Part shown: positions 1-6,953 of the stretch, one piece after another
Position numbering within the stretch: the stretch's first letter is position 1
Layout of the letters: the number at the start of each line of letters is the position of its first letter
Assembly (NCBI GenBank): GCA_039798005.1
Contig: JBDKGV010000100.1
Coordinates: forward strand, 1-11,997
Source: JBDKGV01 sp039798005
GTDB lineage: Bacteria; Fibrobacterota; Fibrobacteria; UBA5070
Direction of reading: 5' to 3'
DNA: 11,997 nucleotides
The notes under the pieces: model-generated
Seen by the model: only the letters and a program-made list of their open reading frames with translations
Told to the model about the DNA's origin: nothing
Databases searched by the model: none
Program-made: the position numbers and the translations under genes

Positions 1-2167
1 TGGTCATCGAGGAATCGACCTTGATGGAGCCGGAGACCTTCGCGGATGCCGTGGTCGGTTGAGTCCCGTCCGTGGTGTAATGGATGTCCGCACCGGTGGT
101 GACACTCGAGATCGAAACGACCTGCGCCTGTGCGTACGACCCGCTGTCGATGTCGAATTTCGGCACCGCGACGGTATCGAGAGGCGTGACCGTGAATTTG
201 ACCGTGGCAACCTTGCTGGGCACCATTCCATCGCGCATCGCAATGGCCTTGAGGGTCAAGGAGCTGAGAATCTCGATCGAATCCGAGTAGAACATGGACG
301 CATCGGACGGCTCGGAGTCATTGGTGGTGTAGTAGATCTTGGCACCCGCAGTCGCCGTTGCGATCCCCACCTTGCCCGAACCGGTGAAGCCCTTCACTTC
401 GGGAGAAACCGTCGGCATGGCCACCGTGTCGGGCGGCTTGATCGTGAACTTGGCTTCACTGAGCGCACTGTTGGTGAATCCATCCTTCAGGGCGATCGCA
501 CGCAGGACTTGGCTTGTCGAAATCAGCAATGGCTTCGAATACCTCTCCGAAGCCGCCGTGGGTTCGTCCCCGTTGACGGTGTAACGGATCACAGCGGAGT
601 CGGTGGCGCTCAGGATCTCGACGCTGGCGGGAGCCGAGAAATCGCCACCATTCGGAGTGAATTGCGGCGCCTCGACGCGCCCCTTCTCACGGATCGCATA
701 CTCGATGGACACCACATTGCTGCTGGGCCTCCCGACCTTCATGGCGATGGCCTTGATCGTCTGGGAAGCGGCCACCACGAAAGGTTTCGTGTACCTCTGG
801 GAGGTCGAATCGGGAGTACTTCCGTTGGTGGTGTAGTAGATGACTGCATTGCTGGTGTCGCTCTTGATGGTCACCCACTTGGCCGTGTCATAGACGGCTT
901 CCGGGGGATCGAAGACCGGAGCGGCAACGGCCCCCAGGGCACGAATCACATAATCGACGCGTGCGATCTCGCTCTTCACGAGCCCGTCCTTCAAGGCGAT
1001 CGCCGAAACCTTCACCGAGGTATCCAAGGCGATCGGCCGCAGGTATTTCGGCGAGAGGCCGGTGGGTTCGGATCCATCCAGGGTGAAATGGATCGAGGCT
1101 TCCGTGGTGTCGCAGAGCATGGCCAAGGTCGTCCCGGCCTCGTAGGTGCCCGGCTCGAGCGAGAAGCGGGGAGCGTCGACGGTGTCGGGGCGGATCGCAT
1201 AGCTTGCCACGCCAGGCACACTTGTGGTCATCCCTTCCTTGAGGGCGATCGCCTTGATCACCTGCGAGGAGGACACGAGGATTGGTCCCCCGTAAACAGG
1301 CGAACTGGTCGTGGGGGCGGAATTGTCCAAGGTGTACCGGATGGTCACACCCGAATCCGCGCGAATCGCGACATTTCGGGCCGTCTTGTATTCACCGGCG
1401 ACCGGGTCGAACTCGGGAGCCGAGAGCGTTCCGGGAGGAGTGATCGTGTATTTGGTCGTGACGATGGAACTGCTGACACTCCCCTTCCTCACCGCAATGG
1501 CCTTGATGGTCGCCGAACCCTCGACGCGCAGGCTTCCCTCGAACCTGCTCGAGTTCACGGAAGGTGAGGAGCCATCCGTGGTGTAATGGATGGTGGCACC
1601 GCTGTCACTGGTGATCACGACATCTTGAGCACTCGTGTACCTGTCGCCCTCCGGTGAGAATTTCGGATCCTTGAGCGTATCCAAGGTGATCGTGTACGAC
1701 GAAGTCGTGACGAGACTCCTCTCCATCCCCTTCTTGAGTGCCACGGCCTTGATGGTCATGCTCGATGTGATTTCCAGTGAATCCGAGTACTTGGGCGAGG
1801 ACTCGTTCGGCTCATTGCCATTGGTCGTGTAGTGGATGCTGGCACCCTCCGTCCCGCTTGTGATCGAGAGCTTCCGCCAGCCCCTGTACTTCGCGGCGGG
1901 CAGGCTGAAAGCGGGTGCCACCACCGTATCGAGAGTGATCACGTAATGGGCTTCCTCAATTTTGCTGAGCGCACGCCCTTTGCGCCAGGCGATCGCCCGA
2001 AGCGTCGTGGTCTTCTCAATCAACAAGGAATCCCGGTAGACCGGAGACGTCTCCGATGGATCCCCTCCATCGAGGGTGTAGTGTATCTCGAGATTCGCTG
2101 AATCGACCCCAAGCGCCACCTTCTTGGCTTCCTTGAACGTCCCGGCGGCAAGACTGAATCGTGGCGA
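1..2167 (-). repeat. Nine tandem ~250-bp units encoding CHB_HEX_C-like domains
   Basis: The codon pair for the Y/F-T turn recurs at about 2076, 1827, 1581, 1332, 1083, 831, 579, 327 and 75. Spacings are 249, 246, 249, 249, 252, 252, 252 and 252 bases, so units are 82-84 residues. The first unit starts near 2167 and the ninth is cut by the window edge. Turn motifs in order are YTLDGGDP, YTTNGNEP, YTTDGSSP, YTLDNSAP, FTLDGSEP, YTTNGSTP, YTVNGDEP, YTTNDSEP and YTTDGTQP. The units differ clearly in sequence, so this is an old amplification, or one kept diverse, rather than a recent exact duplication. Confidence 0.92.
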
Positions 2168-2635
2168 GGGGACTGGAATCAGCCCCGGTCCTTTTCCTAC
2201 GGAGATGACAGGGGATGCGGTACCCGATGGAACATCCGTCGTGCCGGACCACATGACCATGGTGCGATTGGAGTCGTTGTAGCCCGTGATGCTCAATTTC
2301 ACATCCCCGGCAGAGGGGATCGTCAAGGTGACGCTGTGCTTGGCGTAGGCCACCTCCTCGAAAGCGATCACCCGACCGTCACGTGACGCTTGCACCCGCA
2401 CCCACCTGGCGGTGGAGAATTCCTCGTTGTCCATGTTTTCAGCAAGGAGGCGAGGGGCAATGACCCATGAATCATTTTGAGCAGCCAACCCATGGCCTTG
2501 CTCATCGCTGCTGCAACCGGACAGTCCCGCAAGCATCGCCGTTGCGATCAGAAGGAACGCCGCGATCGCTTTGGACACGAGCGTGAACGGCCGCAGGCGT
2601 TTGGAAAGCCCGGCAAGAAGACGGTTCGGATTCAT
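1..2635 (-). CDS. Predicted surface lipoprotein with tandem CHB_HEX_C-like repeats (3' end beyond window)
   Basis: The frame is open from the ATG at 2635 to the left edge: 878 codons with no stop, so the C-terminus is missing. A basic start, a hydrophobic stretch at about residues 23-38 and a lipobox LSGC (38-41) predict a lipoprotein lipidated on Cys41; Ser at +2 would favour outer-membrane sorting by the E. coli rule. Residues about 60-145 look like a small beta-rich domain. From about residue 157 there are nine 82-84-residue units, each with a Y/F-T-x-D/N-x-x-x-P turn and most with a K-A-I-A-x-K-x-G strand, as in chitobiase/beta-hexosaminidase C-terminal (CHB_HEX_C / Fn3-associated) domains. 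GGAG six bases upstream (2642-2645) supports this ATG over an in-frame ATG at 2647. It follows the CsgG-like gene by 62 bases, probably in one transcript. I infer a stalk or carbohydrate-surface role; no catalytic domain is visible in the part present. Confidence 0.85.
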   Translation of the reverse strand, partial: MNPNRLLAGLSKRLRPFTLVSKAIAAFLLIATAMLAGLSGCSSDEQGHGLAAQNDSWVIAPRLLAENMDNEEFSTARWVRVQASRDGRVIAFEEVAYAKHSVTLTIPSAGDVKLSITGYNDSNRTMVMWSGTTDVPSGTASPVISVGKGPGLIPVPSPRFSLAAGTFKEAKKVALGVDSANLEIHYTLDGGDPSETSPVYRDSLLIEKTTTLRAIAWRKGRALSKIEEAHYVITLDTVVAPAFSLPAAKYRGWRKLSITSGTEGASIHYTTNGNEPNESSPKYSDSLEITSSMTIKAVALKKGMERSLVTTSSYTITLDTLKDPKFSPEGDRYTSAQDVVITSDSGATIHYTTDGSSPSVNSSRFEGSLRVEGSATIKAIAVRKGSVSSSIVTTKYTITPPGTLSAPEFDPVAGEYKTARNVAIRADSGVTIRYTLDNSAPTTSSPVYGGPILVSSSQVIKAIALKEGMTTSVPGVASYAIRPDTVDAPRFSLEPGTYEAGTTLAMLCDTTEASIHFTLDGSEPTGLSPKYLRPIALDTSVKVSAIALKDGLVKSEIARVDYVIRALGAVAAPVFDPPEAVYDTAKWVTIKSDTSNAVIYYTTNGSTPDSTSQRYTKPFVVAASQTIKAIAMKVGRPSSNVVSIEYAIREKGRVEAPQFTPNGGDFSAPASVEILSATDSAVIRYTVNGDEPTAASERYSKPLLISTSQVLRAIALKDGFTNSALSEAKFTIKPPDTVAMPTVSPEVKGFTGSGKVGIATATAGAKIYYTTNDSEPSDASMFYSDSIEILSSLTLKAIAMRDGMVPSKVATVKFTVTPLDTVAVPKFDIDSGSYAQAQVVSISSVTTGADIHYTTDGTQPTTASAKVSGSIKVDSSMT

Positions 2636-2697
2636 GATGATCTCCATGGAGTCGCCAAGGGAAGAATTGCTGGTTGCGGCAAGGGACGGCGTCGGAT

Positions 2698-3414
2698 TCA
2701 TGGCCAGGTCACCGTCGTCTTCCATGATGCATCACCCTTGTCGGGAGTCTCCGTTGCCGGCGGAGCGGCCCCGTCCTTCGAAAGCAGCAAGGCGGCGATG
2801 ACGCCACCGGTCACGGCGACTCCGCCCGCCACCCAATAGCCCCATGTGGATCCCTTCTTGGGTTCCCCTCCCATCCGGCTCCCCATGGCCTCGGCAAGCT
2901 CGGAGCTCACCTTGGGCAAGGCATCCGCCACGACCTTGTCGATGGCCCCACGCTGCATTTGACGTGACGAGCCCACGACCTCGCCCGTGGCGATGTCGAT
3001 CACGCGGACGTTGATCGTGAACGATTCGCCAAGCTTGCCCAGACTTCCCACCACCATGGCGTCAACGGACAGGAGTTTGCCGATCTGAACGGCGCACTCG
3101 TTGCCGTCACAGGCCCCGCTTTGCTGAAACCCTTGCTCGGTCAGGATGCTGTTCAATTGGGAACGCTCCATGACGCGGATGCTCCCGGTATTGATCAACT
3201 CGCTCGACAACGCGTCGGTCACGATCTGCGAAGCCGACGAATCCACTCCCTGCGCGACCAGCGGAAGGACCGCGACCTTGGAGATCCTGTGCGACCGGGT
3301 AGCCGAACCCTTCGAGCCATCCGCCGCATGCAAGGGTGAGGTCTGCCCGAGCAGTGCGACGCAGGTGAATAGCAGGGCGCGATTCAAGCGACCCGGAGAC
3401 TGGAGACAAGACAT
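2698..3414 (-). CDS. CsgG/HfaB-type secreted protein with C-terminal membrane segment
   Basis: A 238-residue protein if started at 3414. An N-terminal signal peptide (hydrophobic ALLFTCVALLG, likely cut after a PLHA site) is followed by a CsgG-like domain at about residues 45-155: K-V-A-V-L-P-L at the first strand, an S-x-x-L-I-N-T-G helix end, V-M-E-R, then a two-cysteine segment GACDGNEC (Cys102, Cys107), VDAMVVGSLGK, and a closing VRVIDIATGEVV. A Gly/Ala/Val-rich hydrophobic segment at about 191-211 and a short acidic, Thr/Pro-rich tail end the protein. Known relatives include the curli export pore CsgG and LpoB-like lipoproteins. This one lacks a lipobox and adds a C-terminal membrane segment, so a curli pore should not be assumed. 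Start choice: AGGA lies 8 bases before 3414, whereas the in-frame ATG at 3429 has no visible ribosome site. The repeat lipoprotein follows 62 bases downstream. Confidence 0.8.
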   Translation of the reverse strand: MSCLQSPGRLNRALLFTCVALLGQTSPLHAADGSKGSATRSHRISKVAVLPLVAQGVDSSASQIVTDALSSELINTGSIRVMERSQLNSILTEQGFQQSGACDGNECAVQIGKLLSVDAMVVGSLGKLGESFTINVRVIDIATGEVVGSSRQMQRGAIDKVVADALPKVSSELAEAMGSRMGGEPKKGSTWGYWVAGGVAVTGGVIAALLLSKDGAAPPATETPDKGDASWKTTVTWP

Positions 3415-3422
3415 CGTTTGGG

Positions 3423-3426
3423 TCCT
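3423..3426 (-). promoter_or_regulatory. Ribosome binding site deciding the CsgG-like start
   Basis: AGGA on the minus strand, 8 bases before the ATG at 3414. It overlaps the region just after the alternative ATG at 3429, which has no purine-rich site upstream, so the shorter start is preferred. Confidence 0.5.
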
Positions 3427-3469
3427 CATTCAATGCTGCAGGCAAGCATACCACTCAAAACAACAATTA

Positions 3470-3491
3470 CGACATGGAAAAGACCATGTCG
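3470..3491 (-). terminator. Hairpin with T-rich tail between queD and the CsgG-like gene
   Basis: A perfect 8-bp inverted repeat (arms 3470-3477 and 3484-3491, loop of 6) lies in the 168-base gap after queD. Read on the minus strand it is followed by a T-rich stretch with no unbroken run (TAATTGTTGTTTTG). It could terminate queD transcripts, or sit in the 5' leader of the CsgG-like mRNA as a control or stability element. The imperfect T-tract keeps this tentative. Confidence 0.35.
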
Positions 3492-3538
3492 CAGAGCCGA
3501 TTCAGGAATGGAACGCATCGGCATCAAGGTATTTGCTG

Positions 3539-3573
3539 AACCGGATTTTGGAAAGCCACCCCAAAACCCGGTT
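3539..3573 (-). terminator. Hairpin just after queD
   Basis: Arms 3539-3551 and 3561-3573 pair over 13 positions with a 9-base loop, starting 9 bases after the queD stop. In minus-strand RNA all 13 pairs form, one being G-U; in plus-strand RNA the same position would be an A-C mismatch. That points to function in the queD transcript. No T-run follows, so this is either a weak terminator, part of a tandem terminator with the hairpin at 3470-3491, or a 3'-end stabiliser. Confidence 0.45.
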
Positions 3574-3582
3574 GCAGACTCG

Positions 3583-3939
3583 TTACTCTTTTCCGGTGTA
3601 CTCGCAGCCTGATGTGCAGGTCTCGAACACGGTCACTTTGGAAAGCAGCGGAAGCTTGGGCTTCATGTCGTTCCAGATCCAGCGAGCCAACACTTCGCTG
3701 GTGGGATTCTCAAGGCCGGGAATCTCGTTGAGATAGTTGTGATCCAAGCGTTCGTAGGTCGGCTTGAAGGCGGCCTTGAGATCGGCAAAATCCATCACCC
3801 ACCCGGCTTCGGTCACGGGTCCGCTGACCCACAAACGAATGCGGAAGGAGTGGCCGTGAAGTCTCCCGCACTTGTGCCCCGCCGGGACCAGAGGAAGACG
3901 GTGCGCAGCCTCGATCGTGAATTCCTTGAAGATGTCCAT
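3583..3939 (-). CDS. queD: 6-carboxy-5,6,7,8-tetrahydropterin synthase
   Basis: A 118-residue cytosolic enzyme of the PTPS/QueD family. It converts 7,8-dihydroneopterin triphosphate to 6-carboxytetrahydropterin, the second step from GTP towards preQ0 and queuosine. Zinc ligands are His13 (EAAHRL) and His28/His30 (RLHGHS); the catalytic Cys24 sits in KCGRLHGH; Asp66-His67 in RLDHNYLN and Glu106 in FETCTSGC complete the site. The ENPTSEV stretch is also typical. Sequence and length match E. coli QueD closely from this Met onwards. An in-frame ATG at 3981 would add 14 residues that do not resemble the family; neither start has a clear ribosome site. The gene lies 59 bases after the diguanylate cyclase stop and may be co-transcribed with it. 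No other queuosine gene and no preQ1 riboswitch is visible here. Confidence 0.93.
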   Translation of the reverse strand: MDIFKEFTIEAAHRLPLVPAGHKCGRLHGHSFRIRLWVSGPVTEAGWVMDFADLKAAFKPTYERLDHNYLNEIPGLENPTSEVLARWIWNDMKPKLPLLSKVTVFETCTSGCEYTGKE

Positions 3940-3998
3940 CGGGAATGCAAGATAGTCTGTTCGACCATGCCTGTGGATCATCCAAGCGCACGGATCGC

Positions 3999-5915
3999 TC
4001 AGTGCTTGCCGGTTTCCTTTTCCTGAGCAAGCTCCTCGGCGCGAGCATCGAAGACCGAAACGCGGTTGCGTCCCGTCTTCTTGCTGTAGTACATGGCCTT
4101 GTCGGCATTGTCGATGAGCTCTTGCTTGGTCTTGGCTTGGTCGGGGTAGACGGACACACCGATCGAGACGGTCACCCGCAGCGTCTGGCCATCGTGCGGA
4201 ATCGCCATCGCCTCGATCGCGACACGAATGCGCTCAGCCGACAACCGCGCGGTCTCCACGTCGGTCTTGGGAAGGACCACGACGAATTCCTCGCCACCGT
4301 AACGTGCCACGATATCCGTTCCACGACTTGCCCGGGTCACGCAACGAGCCACTTCCTTGAGAACCAAGTCACCGACCGCATGGCCGTAGGTGTCGTTGAA
4401 ATTCTTGAAATGGTCGATATCAAAGAGCAGGAACCCAAGGGTGCCGCCGTACCGGTTGACCATCTCGATCTGTTGAGTCAAAAGCCCTTGGAAATGCCGA
4501 TGATTGGGAATGCCCGTCAGACCGTCCATGGTCGCAAGCCGTTCCATCTCGGCGTACATCCGCGCCTTCTGCAGCGCGATCGAGGTGATGCCCGCGATGG
4601 CGGAAAGCAACTGAAGATCGTCGTTCTGGTAAACGCCGTGAATCTCGGTTTCCACGCCCAAGACCGCGACGGTGCGGTGCTCGTCATTCACCAACGGAAC
4701 CGCAAGCACATCCATGGGCCGCCAAGGAAGCGCATCATCCAACGTCTGGTCGTAAAGAATTTCCGAGGCGCGCTCACGCATCGAGACCACGAGTTCCGAG
4801 CGCTGCTGACTGAAAATGCGCGCGTACAGGCCACCTTGGGAAAAATCAAAGGTCGTCCCGGGCTCCAGTCCCATGTGCTCACCGGAAATGTGCGCAATGC
4901 TTCCCTTCTTCAGGGTCGGGTTCCATGTGCAGAAGATGAGCCGCTTGTAATCGAAAAGATTGTGCAGTTCCTCGGCCAAGATGGGCAGGATTTGATCTGC
5001 CTTGAGATGTCGAGCCAAGCGGTCCTGAACATTGTACAGAACCTGGCGAACGATCTGCTGACGGGAGAGCATGGAGCGCGAACGCTCGGCCGTGATCAGG
5101 GCCGCCGTCACCTCGGAAAAATTGCGCATGGCCGCGACCACATCGTCCTTGAAGCGGCTCTGGCTGTCCAACACCAGCATGGCTTCGGGAAGGTCGCCCT
5201 CCTTGTGCACATCGCCCAGGAACACCGGAAGGGCGATCATGCCCAAGATGCGCTCACCTTCCCGGTAGTACTCGGGCTGACGGCCAAAGGCGGTCACATC
5301 GCCGGTGATGAACGGGGATGTCCGGTAGAGAAGCCCACCGAGCAACCCCTCCCCTTCCCGGATGAGAGCTTCAGGAATCAACTTTTCCGACCGGGAAATA
5401 TGGGCGTTGAGCTTCAGAGCCCCCGATCCTTCGCGCAAGAAGGCCAAGGCCGAGTACGGCTTCGCGATGGCCTGCATGAACTCGACCACAGGACCAAGCA
5501 AGGCCTCGAGCTGCTTCTGATCCTCCTCTTCCTGCTTCTGCAGGAGGGAACGCGCCACGAACTGACTGGAGGTGACCGCCTTGAGGGACAATTGGGTCTC
5601 CGTAAGCGGCGATTCTTCCTGTGAATGATTTTGGCCTGCAGACACTGCTGAATGGAACCCTGAGGCGGCTGGCCTCAAGCTGGGTGGGGATGCGGGTGCA
5701 GGGGTCGCAAGGGGGGGGGCAGGCGATGGATCGAGAGGCTCCTGCTTGCCTGCTCGGACTCGCTCCAGCAAAAAGCCAAGCAAACCCAGAAGCACGACGC
5801 TTCCGGCGAGCATCCCGACATCCTGCGAGAGCATCGCCCCGGCGACAACGCCCAAGGCACCGACCACGATCCAGGTCAGGTTGGGTTTCGGGTTTTTTGT
5901 TTGTGTGGGTGCCAT
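3999..5915 (-). CDS. Membrane-anchored GAF-GAF-GGDEF diguanylate cyclase
   Basis: About 638 residues. Two hydrophobic segments (about 15-30 and 35-50) form a short membrane hairpin. A Pro/Ala-rich linker (about 60-90) and a Glu/Gln-rich probable coiled coil (about 120-140) follow. Two GAF-like sensory domains (about 140-275 and 305-450) precede a GGDEF domain (about 460-620). The active-site loop is GGEEF (540-544), with the metal/substrate motif FDIDHFKNFND (498-508), so it should make cyclic di-GMP from two GTP. RGTD (531-534), five residues before GGEEF, is a canonical inhibitory I-site, so product feedback is expected. The ligand of the GAF domains is unknown. Start choice: GGAAG 9 bases before 5915 supports this ATG rather than the in-frame ATG at 5933. 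The linker is partly encoded by a run of nine C (5711-5719). queD follows 59 bases downstream; a glycosyltransferase gene diverges upstream. Confidence 0.93.
   Translation of the reverse strand: MAPTQTKNPKPNLTWIVVGALGVVAGAMLSQDVGMLAGSVVLLGLLGFLLERVRAGKQEPLDPSPAPPLATPAPASPPSLRPAASGFHSAVSAGQNHSQEESPLTETQLSLKAVTSSQFVARSLLQKQEEEDQKQLEALLGPVVEFMQAIAKPYSALAFLREGSGALKLNAHISRSEKLIPEALIREGEGLLGGLLYRTSPFITGDVTAFGRQPEYYREGERILGMIALPVFLGDVHKEGDLPEAMLVLDSQSRFKDDVVAAMRNFSEVTAALITAERSRSMLSRQQIVRQVLYNVQDRLARHLKADQILPILAEELHNLFDYKRLIFCTWNPTLKKGSIAHISGEHMGLEPGTTFDFSQGGLYARIFSQQRSELVVSMRERASEILYDQTLDDALPWRPMDVLAVPLVNDEHRTVAVLGVETEIHGVYQNDDLQLLSAIAGITSIALQKARMYAEMERLATMDGLTGIPNHRHFQGLLTQQIEMVNRYGGTLGFLLFDIDHFKNFNDTYGHAVGDLVLKEVARCVTRASRGTDIVARYGGEEFVVVLPKTDVETARLSAERIRVAIEAMAIPHDGQTLRVTVSIGVSVYPDQAKTKQELIDNADKAMYYSKKTGRNRVSVFDARAEELAQEKETGKH
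5711..5719 (-). repeat. Nine-C homopolymer inside the diguanylate cyclase gene
   Basis: Nine consecutive G on the plus strand (nine C in the coding strand) span Ala-Pro-Pro-Leu codons of the linker between the membrane segments and the first GAF domain. A gain or loss of one base would cut off all sensory and catalytic domains. Confidence 0.9.
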
Positions 5916-5924
5916 CGGACTTAT

Positions 5925-5931
5925 CTTCCCC
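5925..5931 (-). promoter_or_regulatory. Ribosome binding site deciding the cyclase start
   Basis: GGGGAAG on the minus strand, ending 9 bases before the ATG at 5915. The alternative ATG at 5933 overlaps the site itself and has no purine-rich site upstream. Confidence 0.45.
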
Positions 5932-5939
5932 ATACTACG

Positions 5940-6932
5940 ATGCGGATGGAAAACTTGCCACCCTTATTCTTCCAGGCCAAGCGCTGGTGGCTCTGGCCCA
6001 TGCTCACCTTGCCGGACTCGGTACAAGCCAAGTTAGCACTGTGGAAGATAAATAGCATCACCGGACCAAGTGTCGAGAGACCTTCCTGCGATCTTTGGCA
6101 GGGCAAGGGCACCTTGTTGCTGTACACAAGCAACCCGGACGCCTTCCTCCTGCGGCCAAGCCTTGAAGGTCTGCTCCATCGCTTTCCCGGAATCAGTCTT
6201 GTCGTCCATGAGCTTCAAGCCGCTTGGTGGCAAACGTTCCTGCCCACCGCGAAGGTGATCGGCTTGCCCGAACTCGACCTGTGGGATTCGTCGCACCAGG
6301 ATTGGCTCGTACGCAACCTCCAAGAATTGCGAGGCGACTGGTGCTGGAACCTTCGCCCGGACGACCACCCCCTGTCACTTGCGCTTACCCGGATTCTCGG
6401 AGCCTCTTGGCGCATCGGCCACGGGGGGCAACCCTGGTCGAACCTTTCCATTGAATCCTCGGCAGGGTCCCATCCTTGGCAGGGCACCCCGATCGAGACT
6501 TTGCGCAAGACCTTCGGCTGGGATGCCGTTTCGGTTGTTCGACCAACACCCAGTGGCGAAACAGCTCTGCACATTCCTTCCCTGCCCTTGAAAAAACTTC
6601 CCGCATGGGGTGAATTGACCCGCGAGCTTGTCAAACGCCAGAAGGCTTTGGTGTTTCAATCAGGGAGACTTGGCGGGATCGAAGGCATCCAAACCAAGGA
6701 CCTGCCTTCGGCCCAGACCCTCCACCAGCTTTCGCAACGCTTGGGCCTGTGGGTCGGTCCTTGGGACACCCATGCCGGAGCCTTGGCCTCCTGCGGAGTT
6801 CCCGTGCTTGCCATCGGTGGCAAACGCCCTCATACCCCCTTGCGCCACACCTCCAAGCTTCCCAAGCCGGGTCAATATCAAGCGTGGTGGGATGCAAGCA
6901 AAAAGGCCCCGCCGCAGCGCGACGAGGCCTGA
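5940..6932 (+). CDS. GT9-like (heptosyltransferase-type) glycosyltransferase, divergent
   Basis: About 330 residues. After a roughly 55-residue N-terminal extension with an aromatic/basic patch (KRWWLWPML), the frame follows the GT9 layout: a first beta strand GTLLLYTSNPD leading to a helix and HRFPGISLVVHE; LGASWRIGHGG (about 153-163), resembling the conserved R-I-G strand; LVFQSG (about 236-241), opening the C-terminal nucleotide-binding half; and HAGALASCGVPVLAIGG (278-294), matching the donor-site D/H-x-G-x-x-H-x-A-x-x-x-G-V-P pattern only loosely. GT9 enzymes move heptose or similar sugars from nucleotide donors onto lipopolysaccharide core on the cytoplasmic membrane face. Acceptor and sugar cannot be read from sequence. 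ATGs at 5940 and 5946 are both possible and neither has a clear ribosome site. The last codons overlap the sodB terminator. It could also be an uncharacterised GT-B enzyme. Confidence 0.6.
   Translation: MRMENLPPLFFQAKRWWLWPMLTLPDSVQAKLALWKINSITGPSVERPSCDLWQGKGTLLLYTSNPDAFLLRPSLEGLLHRFPGISLVVHELQAAWWQTFLPTAKVIGLPELDLWDSSHQDWLVRNLQELRGDWCWNLRPDDHPLSLALTRILGASWRIGHGGQPWSNLSIESSAGSHPWQGTPIETLRKTFGWDAVSVVRPTPSGETALHIPSLPLKKLPAWGELTRELVKRQKALVFQSGRLGGIEGIQTKDLPSAQTLHQLSQRLGLWVGPWDTHAGALASCGVPVLAIGGKRPHTPLRHTSKLPKPGQYQAWWDASKKAPPQRDEA
6900..6930 (-). terminator. Rho-independent terminator of sodB, inside the 3' end of the opposing gene
   Basis: Arms 6904-6915 and 6919-6930 pair over 12 positions with a 3-base loop, followed on the minus strand by TTTTT (6904-6900). 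Two of the twelve pairs are G-U in minus-strand RNA and would be A-C mismatches in plus-strand RNA. The plus strand also lacks a T-run after the hairpin. The structure begins 23 bases after the sodB stop and covers the last nine or so codons of the glycosyltransferase. Confidence 0.85.
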
Positions 6933-6953
6933 TCAAACGTCGGTCCGGTTGTA

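Noticed and set aside
59..1567. Long plus-strand open frame of about 500 codons opposite the repeat lipoprotein
   Set aside because: It is rich in Arg, Gly, His and Asp with no domain, and mirrors the codon pattern of the clearly coding minus strand. The minus frame has a lipobox and nine regular domains.
480..2000. Repeated GGCGATCGCC-like palindromes recalling the cyanobacterial HIP1 element
   Set aside because: They fall at the same place in each repeat unit, where the codons for Lys-Ala-Ile-Ala (AAG GCG ATC GCC) occur, so codon use and the protein repeat explain them.
3940..3998. Possible preQ1 riboswitch upstream of queD
   Set aside because: The gap is only 59 bases, and I see no preQ1-type stem with an A-rich tail.
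3945..5624. Plus-strand open frame of about 560 codons opposite the diguanylate cyclase
   Set aside because: A GC-rich antisense shadow: no recognisable domain, composition skewed to Arg, His, Gly and Leu, while the minus strand encodes an intact GGEEF cyclase.
5897..5939. TATCTT (5922-5927) as a -10 box for the glycosyltransferase
   Set aside because: Only four of six bases match and no fitting -35 box lies at 15-19 bases; too weak to report as a promoter.
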